Assembly: GCA_902561795.1 (NCBI GenBank)
Contig: CACERG010000007.1
Coordinates: 1 to 64,000 of the forward strand
Reading direction: 5' to 3'
Length of the DNA stretch: 64,000 bases
Source of the DNA: an uncultured Bacteroidota bacterium
GTDB taxonomy: Bacteria; Bacteroidota; Bacteroidia; Flavobacteriales; Flavobacteriaceae
The translations under genes and the position numbers were made by a program. Shown here piece after piece: positions 27,784 to 36,887 of this stretch. The notes beneath the pieces are model-generated. The model saw only the letters and a list, made by a program, of their open reading frames with translations. It was not told where the DNA came from and searched no databases. How positions within the stretch are numbered: the first letter of the stretch is position 1; each line of letters starts with the position of its first letter.

Positions 27784-29050
27784 TTTAAAGGTAATTTTTG
27801 ACAGGGATACTTGGCAAGAAATTTTTGGATCAATATCAAAAAACAAGGTGAGAACTGTCATCACTGTGATTGGGGTATTATGGGGAATATTTATCTATAT
27901 TACTTTATCTGGAGCTGCAAAAGGACTAGATAATGGTTTTGAGCGCCAGTTCGAAAATATAGCAATGAATTCAATGTTTATTTGGGCTGAAAGGACAAGC
28001 ATACCTTATGCTGGGTTCAAAACAGGAAGAAATATTCAGCTAACACTTTCAGATATGGATTACATTAAAAAAACAATTCCAGAGGTACAATTTATAGCAC
28101 CTAGAAACTCGCGGGGTGTATTTTGGGGTGGCCCGCCTTTAGTTGTAAGAAAAAATAAATCAAGTAACTACAATATTTATGGTGACTTTCCCGATTATAC
28201 AAGAATTGCAACAAAAAAAATCTTCAGCGGTGGTCGCTTTATCAACGAAGAGGACATAAAATTTAAAAGAAAAGTATGCGTCATAGGAGAAAGAACGAAA
28301 ACAGAATTATTTGAAAAAGACGAAGATCCAATTGGAAAGTATATAAAAATTGATGATATATATTTTCAAGTAATTGGAGTTCACAAGTTTATACCTGGAG
28401 GTGGATTTGAAACTGATGGAGATATTTTTATTCCATTTGAAACATTTAAAAGACTATATAATACTGGTGATGATGTAATGTGGTTTACGATAGCTGCGTA
28501 TGATGATGCTGATGTGGTTTCTGTTGAAAAAAAAATAAAAGCTGCTTTAAAGAGATTACACAATGTTTCTCCTGAAGATGACCGTGCGTTTGGAGGGTTT
28601 AATCTGGGAGAAATTTTTAATAAAATTATGGGATTCTCAAAAGGGATGACACTTTTGTCACTGATTGTAGGCATTGCTACAATAATGGCAGGTGTAATTG
28701 GAATCGGGAATATTCTTTTAATTTCAGTAAAAGAAAGAACAAAAGAACTTGGTGTAAGAAGGGCTCTAGGTGCTACTCCCAATGAGGTACGTAATCAAAT
28801 TATTTTAGAGTCGGTTTTTCTTACACTCGTGGCTGGAATATTTGGTATTATTTTAGGAGCTTTTGTTTTATTTGGTATTAGCTCTGCTACAAAAGATTTA
28901 ACTGACTTTCCATATACAAATCCAACTGTACCAATCCCATATATCCTTGGAGCACTATTTCTAATGATTTTTCTTGGAACACTTATTGGACTAATTCCTG
29001 CTCAAAGAGCAGTTAACATGAAACCTATAGATGCACTAAGAGAAGAATAA
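27776..29050 (+). CDS. ABC transporter permease, FtsX/MacB-like (second)
   Basis: A 424-residue paralogue of the preceding permease: N-terminal WQEIFGSISKNKVRTVITVIGVLWGIFI, a periplasmic domain, then three C-terminal helices with VKERTKELGVRRALGATPNEV. The two permeases align over their length but are clearly diverged, indicating a heterodimeric exporter rather than a recent duplication. Start overlaps the first permease by 8 nt; the membrane-fusion gene follows after 16 nt. Confidence 0.92.
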   Translation: MNNLKVIFDRDTWQEIFGSISKNKVRTVITVIGVLWGIFIYITLSGAAKGLDNGFERQFENIAMNSMFIWAERTSIPYAGFKTGRNIQLTLSDMDYIKKTIPEVQFIAPRNSRGVFWGGPPLVVRKNKSSNYNIYGDFPDYTRIATKKIFSGGRFINEEDIKFKRKVCVIGERTKTELFEKDEDPIGKYIKIDDIYFQVIGVHKFIPGGGFETDGDIFIPFETFKRLYNTGDDVMWFTIAAYDDADVVSVEKKIKAALKRLHNVSPEDDRAFGGFNLGEIFNKIMGFSKGMTLLSLIVGIATIMAGVIGIGNILLISVKERTKELGVRRALGATPNEVRNQIILESVFLTLVAGIFGIILGAFVLFGISSATKDLTDFPYTNPTVPIPYILGALFLMIFLGTLIGLIPAQRAVNMKPIDALREE

Positions 29051-29066
29051 AAACTATAAACAACTA

Positions 29067-30191
29067 ATGAAAATTTTAAAATACATAGGAATTTCGGTTT
29101 TAATAGCAGGTAGCTTATTTGCGGCAGCATTTTTTGTAAAAACAAACAACAAATCTGCAATAACCTTTGAAACTGAGAAGATGTTTAAAACATCAATTGA
29201 AAAGAAAACTGTCGTTACTGGAAAAGTAATACCTGAGGACGAGGTAGAAATCACACCGCAAATACAAGGTATTATTGACGGAATTTATGTAGAGGAGGGA
29301 GATCAGGTGAATAATGGAGACTTACTAGCTAAAATTAAAGTAGTTCCAAACGAACAAAACTTAAACAGTGCTGAGGGTAGACTAGCAAATTCACGAATTA
29401 TCTTGAAAAATGCAAAAATTGAATATGAAAGAAATAAAAGTTTATTTAAAAATGGAATTATTTCAAAACAACAATTTGATAATGTTGAGTTAAATTACAA
29501 CCAAGCTAAATTAGATGTCTCTAATTCAAAATCTGATTTACAAATTATAAGATTAGGATCTAAAGGTGGTTCAGCATCTGCTAATACAAATATTAGGGCC
29601 ACAGTAGCGGGAACTGTACTTGAGATTCCTGTTGAAAAAGGAGATCAAGTGATTGCAAGTAACAGTTTTAATGCAGGAACAACTGTCGCAACTATTGCAG
29701 ATTTAAACAAAATGATTTTTGAGGGAAAAGTTGATGAAGCGGAGGTTGGAAAATTAGTTATTGGAATGCCACTTGAGGTAAATCTAGGTGCGGTTGAAGA
29801 CAAATCTCTAGAAGCTAAATTAAAATTCATTGCCCCAAAAGGTAATGAAGAACAGGGAGCAGTGCAATTCAAAATAGAAGCAGATTTATTTCTTAATGAC
29901 TCGATTTTCGTACGTGCAGGATATAGTGCTAATGCTTCTTTAGTTCTAGAACGAAAGGATAGCGTCATGGCTATATCAGAGTCATTATTGCAATTTGATT
30001 CAAAAACAGAAGAGCCTTACGTGGAAATAGAAGTTGGTGATCAAAAGTTTGAAAGAAAGGATATCAAAATTGGTATTTCTGATGGAGTAAATGTTGAAAT
30101 TATCACTGGGATTAGTGAAGACGATAAAATTAAAGTTTGGAATAAAACGGAGCCTTTAAAGAAGGATAGTAATCAAAATAGTTTTAAGTAG
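29067..30191 (+). CDS. Periplasmic adaptor (HlyD/MacA-type membrane fusion protein)
   Basis: A 374-residue adaptor with an N-terminal membrane anchor (ILKYIGISVLIAGSLFAAAFF), lipoyl-like half motifs (VEITPQIQGIIDGIYVEEGDQV and TVAGTVLEIPVEKGDQV), an intervening alpha-hairpin (about 105-160) and beta-barrel/MP domains. It bridges the inner-membrane permeases and the outer-membrane TolC homologue encoded next. The order ATPase-permease-permease-MFP-TolC points to an export system; cargo is unknown. Confidence 0.93.
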   Translation: MKILKYIGISVLIAGSLFAAAFFVKTNNKSAITFETEKMFKTSIEKKTVVTGKVIPEDEVEITPQIQGIIDGIYVEEGDQVNNGDLLAKIKVVPNEQNLNSAEGRLANSRIILKNAKIEYERNKSLFKNGIISKQQFDNVELNYNQAKLDVSNSKSDLQIIRLGSKGGSASANTNIRATVAGTVLEIPVEKGDQVIASNSFNAGTTVATIADLNKMIFEGKVDEAEVGKLVIGMPLEVNLGAVEDKSLEAKLKFIAPKGNEEQGAVQFKIEADLFLNDSIFVRAGYSANASLVLERKDSVMAISESLLQFDSKTEEPYVEIEVGDQKFERKDIKIGISDGVNVEIITGISEDDKIKVWNKTEPLKKDSNQNSFK

Positions 30192-30226
30192 GAATAAAAA
30201 CTAATCAAATTTAAATCAATATTATC

Positions 30227-31642
30227 ATGAAAAATATTTTCAGCATTTTGATGTTTTTAAACTTTCAATATCTTTTTTCACAGTTAAATACCTACACATT
30301 AGAAGAATGTGTATCAATAGCTCTTGAAAAGAATATAAGTATCCAACAATCGGAATTTGATTTGGATGGAGCTGACATTGAGAGGTTAGATGCTATTGGT
30401 AGTTTTCTACCAAATATAAATGCTCAATCTCAACATATTTGGAACAATGGATTAAGTCAAAATATTACAAACGGTCTTATTGAAAACTTGACAACTCAAT
30501 TTTCTGCTTTTGGAGGAAATTTAGGAGTTACATTATTTAATGGTAAACAAAATATAAATCAATTAGCTAGGGCTAATCTAAACATTATATCAAGACAATA
30601 TCAACTTGAGGATATGAAAGATGATGTAAGCCTTTTTGTTGCAAATTCATATTTACAAGTGATGTTTAACAAAGAGTTAGAAGAAGTTCAGCGTTATCAA
30701 CTTGAATTGGCAGAGCAAGAATTAGAAAGAACGCGACTCAGAATAGCTGCAGGAGTTCAGACTCAAGCAGAAATTTATGAAATTGAAGCTAATCTTGCTT
30801 CACAAGAACAGGCCTTGGTTCAGTCGGAAAACACCACACGGCTCTCATTAATTAATCTAGCTCAGTCACTTTTAATTACAGATTATGAAAATTTTGATAT
30901 CGTTGATGTAGATTATTCTATCCCTCTTTCACAGATTCTTTTAGAAAAACCTAAAAAAATTTTTGAAAAATCCTTGACCTTAAGAAATGATATAAAAGTT
31001 GCAGCTACCAATATTGAGATAGCAAAAAAAGATATTGATTTAGCTAAAGGTGCATTATTACCTACAATTTCAGCATTTTATAATTACAACACACGTATAT
31101 CTTATAGTGACCGATTTATAGAAACGGGAAACCTTATAGAAACTCCAATTGGAGTTGTAAAAGAAAATGGTTCTCTTGTGATATCTCAGTTTCCTGAGAG
31201 AGAGCTAACAGGTCCTTTATCATTTACTGATCAGTTTCGTCAAAATGATGGTCATAGTTATGGACTTAACTTAAATATTCCCTTATTTAATGGTCTTTCA
31301 TTAAGAAATAATATTAAAAGAAGAAAACTGAATTTAAAAAGATCAGAAGTTCAATTCGAACAAACTAAGTTAGATTTAGAAAATACGATAAATCAGGCCT
31401 ATAATAATGCAGAAGGGGCCTACAAATTTTATCAGGCATCCGAAAAGACACTTAAAGCCAGAAAAGAAGCATATCTTATAGCAGAAAAACAATTTGAAGC
31501 GGGTGTTTTAAATTCATTTGATTTTATACAAATAAAACAACGATATGAAATTGCTGCATCTGATAACATTAGAGCAAAATATGACTATATTTTCAAGTTA
31601 AAAGTATTAGAATTTTATTTTGGGATTGAGATTTCTGTCTAG
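30227..31642 (+). CDS. TolC-family outer-membrane efflux protein
   Basis: A 471-residue outer-membrane factor with a signal peptide (FSILMFLNFQYLFSQ) and two OEP repeats of long alpha-helical character (LNTYTLEECVSIALEKNISIQQSEFDL and the second-half helix from about residue 385). It closes the tripartite exporter operon and lies 35 nt after the adaptor. The 82-nt gap to the next gene has no convincing terminator hairpin. Confidence 0.93.
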   Translation: MKNIFSILMFLNFQYLFSQLNTYTLEECVSIALEKNISIQQSEFDLDGADIERLDAIGSFLPNINAQSQHIWNNGLSQNITNGLIENLTTQFSAFGGNLGVTLFNGKQNINQLARANLNIISRQYQLEDMKDDVSLFVANSYLQVMFNKELEEVQRYQLELAEQELERTRLRIAAGVQTQAEIYEIEANLASQEQALVQSENTTRLSLINLAQSLLITDYENFDIVDVDYSIPLSQILLEKPKKIFEKSLTLRNDIKVAATNIEIAKKDIDLAKGALLPTISAFYNYNTRISYSDRFIETGNLIETPIGVVKENGSLVISQFPERELTGPLSFTDQFRQNDGHSYGLNLNIPLFNGLSLRNNIKRRKLNLKRSEVQFEQTKLDLENTINQAYNNAEGAYKFYQASEKTLKARKEAYLIAEKQFEAGVLNSFDFIQIKQRYEIAASDNIRAKYDYIFKLKVLEFYFGIEISV

Positions 31643-31724
31643 TTGTAAATTTTCTTATTTCAATTATTTAAATTTCCTTTACGATCAAATTCATTAAATT
31701 TATTTTTAATAAAACAATCAACTC

Positions 31725-32681
31725 GTGAATAAATACGCTAGTGAACATAAAGAAATTCCAGGTAATCCATCAACTGCAAAAAGTAGTTCAAAAAAGCTTA
31801 ACAATCGTCAAAATAAAAATTTTCTTAGAGTTTTGACTAAAAATCAATGGTCTTTTTGGGTTCAAAAAGGATACATAGTGATTAAAAATGCAATCCCAAA
31901 AAAACAAGCTGAAGACACAGCTAATTTCTTATGGGAATTTGAAGAGAAAAATCCAAAAGACGCTTCTACTTGGTACAGTGAACCCAGAACTGAAATACAA
32001 ATGAAAGAGCTTGCAGGAACAGGTATGGTTGAGGTATATAATAACCAGTATTTATGGGATAATCGTCAGACTCAAAAAGTTTATGATGCTTTTGTTGATA
32101 TTTGGGGAACCGAAAAGTTGTGGGTTACAATTGATCGAGCAAATTTAAATTTTCCTATCAGGAAGGGCTTTGAATACAAGGGATTCATTCATTGGGATTA
32201 TGATCCAGAAACAAAACCTCAAAATGTCCAAGGTGTAATCGCATTGTCAGATCAAACTGATGTAAATACGGGAGGATTCCAGTGCATACCATGGTTATTT
32301 CAAAACTATGATTCATGGAAATTATCACAACCAGAGGATAGAAATCGCTTTCAACCTGACATTTCAGGTATTGAAAATAAAATTGAGAGGGTAGCAATGG
32401 AAGCAGGGGATTTACTTATTTTTAATAGTCTTCTACCACACGGAATACGTCCTAATCTCTCAAAAGATAAAGTCCGTATTGCCCAATACATATCGATGAT
32501 GCCTGCAGAAGAAGACAACGAACTTCTTAAGCAATGGAGGATTAACTCTTGGAAAAATAGAATAGCACCAGAAGGATATGCCTTTCCTGGAGACCCAAGA
32601 AATTGGGAGCAAAAAAAGTATGGAACGGCAAAATTATCGTTTTTAGGAGAAAAACTTTTGGGGAAAACTTCATGGAACTAG
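31725..32681 (+). CDS. Phytanoyl-CoA dioxygenase (PhyH)-like Fe(II)/2-oxoglutarate oxygenase
   Basis: A 318-residue member of the PhyH superfamily, which hydroxylates small molecules or lipids using Fe(II) and 2-oxoglutarate. Iron ligands are visible as H156-x-D158 (GFIHWDYD) and H239 (LLPHGIR), with R242 positioned for 2-oxoglutarate. GTG at 31725 is the start; the first 30 residues are polar and low-complexity. An SDR gene follows 6 nt later and tsaB 6 nt after that, so the oxygenase and dehydrogenase probably process the same substrate, which is not identifiable from sequence. Confidence 0.85.
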   Translation: MNKYASEHKEIPGNPSTAKSSSKKLNNRQNKNFLRVLTKNQWSFWVQKGYIVIKNAIPKKQAEDTANFLWEFEEKNPKDASTWYSEPRTEIQMKELAGTGMVEVYNNQYLWDNRQTQKVYDAFVDIWGTEKLWVTIDRANLNFPIRKGFEYKGFIHWDYDPETKPQNVQGVIALSDQTDVNTGGFQCIPWLFQNYDSWKLSQPEDRNRFQPDISGIENKIERVAMEAGDLLIFNSLLPHGIRPNLSKDKVRIAQYISMMPAEEDNELLKQWRINSWKNRIAPEGYAFPGDPRNWEQKKYGTAKLSFLGEKLLGKTSWN

Positions 32682-32687
32682 TTTAAG

Positions 32688-33482
32688 ATGGATTTTAAAT
32701 TAAAAGGCAAAAAAGCCTTTATTTCGGGCTCAACTTCAGGAATAGGTTTAGAGACTGCAAGAATTCTATTGAATGAAGGTATGACTGTTTATATAAATGG
32801 TAGAAGTGAAAAAACTGTTAAGAAAGCAGTAGAATATTTAAAAAATGAAATCAAGGGATCAGAAGTAAAAGGTATTGTAGCTGACTTTCTCAAACAAGTA
32901 CAAGTGAAGAACCTTCTAAGTTCTTTAAAAGATGTTGATGTCCTTATAAATAATTTAGGGATATATTCTTCGACATCATTTTTTAATACTCCAAAAAAAA
33001 CTTGGTATGAACAATTCCAAGTTAATGTTATGAGTGGAGTTACCTTGACTAAACATTTTTTAGAAGGTATGATAGCTAGAAATTGGGGAAGAGTTATATT
33101 TATTTCAAGTGAATGTGTTTATTTAGCACCTACAGATTTAATTTCATATAGTTCTACAAAAGCAGCTTTGCACTCTCTTTCAAGAGGTATAGCTCAACTT
33201 TCTAAAGGTTCAAATGTAACTTCTAACGTAGTTGTTCCAGGGTCTACTTTAAGTGAGGGAGCAAAAAACTATTTAGAAATTAAATCTAAATTAGAAAATG
33301 TAACTAAAAATCAAGTTGAAAAGAATTTTTTTAAAGATGAAAGAAAGACCTCTTTGACTCAAAGATTTGCTTCAACAAGTGAAGTAGCAGCGACGATAGC
33401 CTACCTTTGCAGTCACTATTCTTCGTCTTCTAATGGAAGTGTTGTTAGGGTTGATGGAGGTAGTTCTTTGGGAACATTTTAG
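32688..33482 (+). CDS. Short-chain dehydrogenase/reductase
   Basis: A classical SDR of 264 residues: cofactor motif SGSTSGIG (13-20), NNLG (88-91) in place of NNAG, catalytic S140/S141, Y154 and K158 (YSSTK), and the C-terminal VDGGSSLGTF. An Arg in NGRSEKT at the end of beta-2 is consistent with NADP(H). It sits in a tight operon between the PhyH-like oxygenase and tsaB, so oxidation of the hydroxylated product is a plausible role (inference). Confidence 0.9.
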   Translation: MDFKLKGKKAFISGSTSGIGLETARILLNEGMTVYINGRSEKTVKKAVEYLKNEIKGSEVKGIVADFLKQVQVKNLLSSLKDVDVLINNLGIYSSTSFFNTPKKTWYEQFQVNVMSGVTLTKHFLEGMIARNWGRVIFISSECVYLAPTDLISYSSTKAALHSLSRGIAQLSKGSNVTSNVVVPGSTLSEGAKNYLEIKSKLENVTKNQVEKNFFKDERKTSLTQRFASTSEVAATIAYLCSHYSSSSNGSVVRVDGGSSLGTF

Positions 33483-33488
33483 CATTCT

Positions 33489-34169
33489 ATGTCTTACATT
33501 CTACATATAGAAACATCAACAATTCAATGTTCAGTTTCAATAGCATACAAAGGAGAGTATATTGCTGGTAAACAATTGTTAGTAAATGAATTCATCCATG
33601 GAAAAAAACTTCATGTTTTTATAAAAGATGTACTTGAAAAAACAAAAATCAAGACAACCAATCTAAGTGCAGTAGCCGTAAGTAAAGGTCCAGGTTCTTA
33701 TACTGGTCTAAGAATTGGTGTGGCTGCTGCTAAGGGAATTTGCTTTGCACAAGACATACCACTTATAGGTATAAATACTCTTGAAATTATGGCAGCTCCT
33801 TTTTTTAATAAAAATGAATACGATTACTTAATTCCTATGTTAGATGCCAGAAGGATGGAAGTATATTCTGCTATATTTGATGCTAAAAAAAGGTATATTC
33901 AAAAAACAAATGCTTTTGTACTATCGGAAAACAGCTTTTTTGATAAGGTTGAAAATGGATCATGCTTAGTAATTGGAAATGGAGCATCAAAATTTAAAAC
34001 ACTTAATCCAAAAATAAATGCACATTATAATGTAGAACATTTTCCGTCTGCAATAGACATGTGTGATATTTGCTGGTATCACTATGAAGATGGGAACTTT
34101 GAAAATTTAGCACTTTTTGAGCCCTATTACCTTAAAGACTTTCAGACACAGAACCCTAAGAAAAAATAA
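33489..34169 (+). CDS. tsaB: tRNA threonylcarbamoyladenosine biosynthesis protein TsaB
   Basis: A non-catalytic ASKHA-fold partner of TsaD/TsaE in t6A37 modification of ANN-decoding tRNAs. The 226 residues show LHIETSTIQCSVSIAYKGE and the highly conserved VSKGPGSYTGLRIGVAAAKG. Length and start are typical. It is the last gene of the PhyH-SDR-tsaB unit and converges with the NifU-like gene; the stop codons are only 3 nt apart. Confidence 0.94.
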   Translation: MSYILHIETSTIQCSVSIAYKGEYIAGKQLLVNEFIHGKKLHVFIKDVLEKTKIKTTNLSAVAVSKGPGSYTGLRIGVAAAKGICFAQDIPLIGINTLEIMAAPFFNKNEYDYLIPMLDARRMEVYSAIFDAKKRYIQKTNAFVLSENSFFDKVENGSCLVIGNGASKFKTLNPKINAHYNVEHFPSAIDMCDICWYHYEDGNFENLALFEPYYLKDFQTQNPKKK

Positions 34170-34172
34170 GTA

Positions 34173-35048
34173 TTAGCCATTTAATGCTACAACATTTTCT
34201 ATTTTACCAGGCATCATTTCTTTAAGCATTGTTTCGATACCATTTTTCAGTGTTAATGTTGAGGATGGACAACCACTGCATGCACCTTGAAGAATAACTC
34301 GTACAGATTTTTTATTGGAATCATAAGAATCGAACTCGATGTTTCCACCATCAGATGCAACAGCTGGTTGAATATATTCTTTTAGAATTGAAATAATTTG
34401 CTTTTCCAAAGCATTTAGATTTTTTAAACCAGACGCATTTTTGACATCTCTTTTAAGTTGGTTTGATTCTTCTATAATAGTATTCCCTTCCTCTAAAAAA
34501 GAACGCACAAATTCTCTAATTTCCATTACAACTTCATCCCATGAATTAATTTCATATTTAGTAATTGATATATAGTTAGAATTTATAAAGATTTCTTTGA
34601 TAAATGGAAAATGAAAAAGCTTCTGAGCCAGAGGAGATGTTTTGGCTTCATCAATATTTTTAAACTCAAAACTCTTAGACACCAAAGATTTATTAGCAAC
34701 AAATTTCATCACAGATGGATTAGGTGTGCTCTCTGCGTACACAGTAGTTGGAATTTTTTCAATTATGGATCCTCCATTATTTAAATAACTTTCTAACTGT
34801 TGACAAACTTCATCAGCAACTTCTTCCCACTCTAAAATATTGAAACGTTCAACAATTAGGCACTTTTCTTCAAGCATTACTGATTTAACAAAAGGCAGAA
34901 AGAATAGTTGTTGAATTAAAGGGGCACCTTTCGCATCATCAACATTTTTATAAAATTGAGATTTCTTATATCCAATTATATGATTAAACAAAAATTGAGC
35001 CTTATCATCTCCTTTTTTTATGTTTGCGGTTATTTTGTATTTTTTCAC
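34173..35048 (-). CDS. NifU/NfuA-type Fe-S scaffold protein with duplicated N domain
   Basis: A cytoplasmic Fe-S cluster carrier. With a GTG start at 35048 the product has 291 residues. It contains two Nfu N-type domains in tandem (about 1-85, with YKNVDDAKGAPLIQQLFFLPFVKSVML, and about 95-190, with FEFKNIDEAKTSPLAQKLFHFPFIKEIFI). The C-terminal NifU domain carries the cluster-binding CSGCP (CxxC). A longer in-frame ORF back to 35150 adds an implausible hydrophobic leader and would run through the divergent promoter. It is transcribed divergently from the gamma-carbonic anhydrase gene. Confidence 0.9.
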   Translation of the reverse strand: MKKYKITANIKKGDDKAQFLFNHIIGYKKSQFYKNVDDAKGAPLIQQLFFLPFVKSVMLEEKCLIVERFNILEWEEVADEVCQQLESYLNNGGSIIEKIPTTVYAESTPNPSVMKFVANKSLVSKSFEFKNIDEAKTSPLAQKLFHFPFIKEIFINSNYISITKYEINSWDEVVMEIREFVRSFLEEGNTIIEESNQLKRDVKNASGLKNLNALEKQIISILKEYIQPAVASDGGNIEFDSYDSNKKSVRVILQGACSGCPSSTLTLKNGIETMLKEMMPGKIENVVALNG

Positions 35049-35133
35049 AGTCTGAATTTTTTGATTATAAAAATAATTAATGCTTAAGAAAAATTTGAAA
35101 ATGTTGACACTTAATTTGAAAATAATCTTTTTG

Positions 35134-35140
35134 TATTTTG
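35134..35140 (+). promoter_or_regulatory. Possible -7 element for the gamma-carbonic anhydrase gene
   Basis: TATTTTGC is close to the TAnnTTTG box (one T short). TTTG at 35115-35118 and TTGACA at 35104-35109 are candidate upstream elements, but neither is at ideal spacing. Transcription would start about 9 nt before the ATG at 35156. Weak support. Confidence 0.3.
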
Positions 35141-35155
35141 CATCAAACAAATATC

Positions 35156-35668
35156 ATGCTTATAAAATCTGTTAGAGGTTATAACCCCACATTTGGTAAA
35201 GATTGCTATTTTGCTGAGAATTCTACAATTATAGGAGATGTAATTATTGGTGACCAAGTTTCTGTATGGTTCCAAGCTGTTATTAGAGGTGATGTCAACT
35301 CTATTCGCATTGGCAATAAAGTTAATATCCAAGATTGTGCTGTAATTCACGGTACATATAAAAAGGCTTCTACTAATATTGGGGATAACGTATCAATTGG
35401 TCACAATGCTATTATTCATGGATGTAAATTACATGACAATGTGCTTATTGGAATGGGTAGCATTATAATGGACAATTGTGTGATTTATAGTAATAGTATA
35501 ATCGCCGCAGGATCAGTATTGATAAAAAACACAATAGTACCCTCAGGATCAATCTTTGCCGGTATTCCTGCAAAAAAAATTAAAGATATAGATCAAAACC
35601 TTCAGAAAAACGAAGTTGAAAGAATCGCTGAGAATTATCTTTTTTATGCAAATTGGTACAAAAAATAA
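35156..35668 (+). CDS. Gamma-carbonic anhydrase family protein
   Basis: A left-handed beta-helix hexapeptide-repeat protein of 170 residues. The three zinc-type histidines are present (H65 in VIHGTYKK, H83 and H88 in SIGHNAIIHG), as in gamma-carbonic anhydrases/YrdA. Hexapeptide turns (IIGDVIIGDQVSVW, SIRIGNKVNIQD) run through residues 20-140 and a C-terminal helix follows. Many YrdA-type proteins lack measurable carbonic anhydrase activity, so the reaction is uncertain. Start chosen at ATG 35156, matching the family start MLIKSVRGYNPTFG; an upstream TTG is less likely. Confidence 0.92.
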   Translation: MLIKSVRGYNPTFGKDCYFAENSTIIGDVIIGDQVSVWFQAVIRGDVNSIRIGNKVNIQDCAVIHGTYKKASTNIGDNVSIGHNAIIHGCKLHDNVLIGMGSIIMDNCVIYSNSIIAAGSVLIKNTIVPSGSIFAGIPAKKIKDIDQNLQKNEVERIAENYLFYANWYKK

Positions 35669-35688
35669 AAGCCACAATTATAGTGGCT
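35659..35688 (-). terminator. Terminator of the porG-uppS-bamA-ompH operon
   Basis: On the minus strand, AGCCAC and GTGGCT form a 6-bp stem around a 7-nt AT loop, followed by TTTTATTTTTT. It lies 31 nt beyond the ompH stop and its T-tract overlaps the last codons of the oppositely oriented carbonic anhydrase gene. On the plus strand the run after the stem is not T-rich, so it appears to work mainly for the minus strand. Confidence 0.75.
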
Positions 35689-35718
35689 CCAAGTTTATTT
35701 GAAAAACATGTAACTTAT

Positions 35719-36225
35719 TTAGAAACCTAAATCAGATTTAACATCTGCCATTAAGTCTTTACCAGTAGCCATTATTACACTTCCTCCGGGACTAGAATCT
35801 AAAACATAATCAAAACCTTGTGCAGCAGCTACTTTTTCTATTGATGTACGTGCTTTTTCATAAAGAGGACGCATCATTTCTGAAGAACGTTTTTGAAGCT
35901 CTTGTGCAGCTGTTTCTCGGAATTCTTGAATTCTTTTCTGCATTTCTTGTAATTCGACTTGCCTTTGCTGATTAATTAATTCCGTCTGATTTTCAGCATC
36001 TCCCTGATAACTTTGAGCTTTTGTTTGGAATTCTTTAGCAGATGTTTCTAATTCCTTGGCATATTGGTCTTCTAGTTTTTTCAATTCATTCTGAGCTGCA
36101 ATAACTTCTGGCATTTCACTTATTAATTGCTGAGTATTTATGTGAGCAACTTTTGATTGAGCACTAATATTTAACGGAAAAGCTATTAATAATAAACTAA
36201 CAATTAGGGTATTAAGGTATTTCAT
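35719..36225 (-). CDS. OmpH/Skp-family periplasmic chaperone (second copy)
   Basis: A 168-residue secreted protein (signal peptide ending NISAQS) with the OmpH/Skp pattern: an N-terminal beta strand (KVAHINTQQLISEMPEV), a long charged coiled-coil arm (about 40-120, LKKLEDQYAKELETSAKEF and following), and a C-terminal strand region (YVLDSSPGGSVIMA). Skp holds unfolded outer-membrane proteins in the periplasm for BamA. It is one of a tandem pair downstream of bamA; spacing to the first copy is 13 nt. Confidence 0.92.
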   Translation of the reverse strand: MKYLNTLIVSLLLIAFPLNISAQSKVAHINTQQLISEMPEVIAAQNELKKLEDQYAKELETSAKEFQTKAQSYQGDAENQTELINQQRQVELQEMQKRIQEFRETAAQELQKRSSEMMRPLYEKARTSIEKVAAAQGFDYVLDSSPGGSVIMATGKDLMADVKSDLGF

Positions 36226-36238
36226 AATTATAAAATTT

Positions 36239-36826
36239 TTAATTATTTGAGGAGCTCGATTTAGATTTTAATCTTTCAATTTGATTCTTTCTATTTTGAA
36301 TGCGTTGTTGCCTATTAATTCGTTTTATTACTAGATCACTAATATCGTAATTTTTTGCGGAATATAACATGGTTAAGCTTGAAGATCGGTCAAAAATGAA
36401 ATCATATTTCTTTTCTTCAGCAATTTGCTTGACAACCGATAGAACCTGATCCTGTAAGGGTTGGATTAGTTTTGATCTCTGGACTATCATGTCTCCTTTT
36501 GGACCAAAACGTTTTTCTTGTAAGGATATGATTTCAGAGGCAAATATTTGGATCTCTACTTCCCTGTCTTTAATGAGTTCGGGGGTTAGAAGTATTCTTT
36601 CAATATTAAGCTGTTCTTCATACTGCCTTAACTGAACTTTCTTCAACTCAATTTCTTTTTTCCAATTTTCTATATTTTTATCAAGTAAATCATTTGCTTT
36701 ATTATATTCTGATACATTTTCAAGAATTACATTCATATCCATATATCCAACTCTAGTTCCCTTTTGAGAAAAAGCTGAAATGTACATAAATAAAAAAATC
36801 AATTTGTATAAATTTCTTTTAAGCAT
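36239..36826 (-). CDS. OmpH/Skp-family periplasmic chaperone (first copy)
   Basis: A 195-residue relative of the next gene, with a signal peptide ending AFSQ, N-terminal RVGYMDMNVILENVSEY, a long coiled coil (about 45-110), and a C-terminal DFIFDRSSSLTMLYSAKNYDISDLVI segment. A basic/serine-rich tail ends the protein. It lies 61 nt after bamA. Two tandem OmpH genes after bamA are the conserved Bacteroidota arrangement. Confidence 0.92.
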   Translation of the reverse strand: MLKRNLYKLIFLFMYISAFSQKGTRVGYMDMNVILENVSEYNKANDLLDKNIENWKKEIELKKVQLRQYEEQLNIERILLTPELIKDREVEIQIFASEIISLQEKRFGPKGDMIVQRSKLIQPLQDQVLSVVKQIAEEKKYDFIFDRSSSLTMLYSAKNYDISDLVIKRINRQQRIQNRKNQIERLKSKSSSSNN

Positions 36827-36887
36827 AAAATAATAACGATTTAATTAGAATTATATTATAAAGTTAATGGCCACTTTAGTTTTTTGT

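Noticed and set aside
28381-28782. 133-codon minus-strand open frame inside the second permease
   Set aside because: No domain, no start context, and the plus-strand permease is unambiguous at this place.
35049-35150. N-terminal extension of the NifU-like protein to 35150
   Set aside because: The extra residues are hydrophobic and AT-rich, unlike a cytosolic Fe-S protein, and would overlap the divergent promoter and start of the carbonic anhydrase gene.
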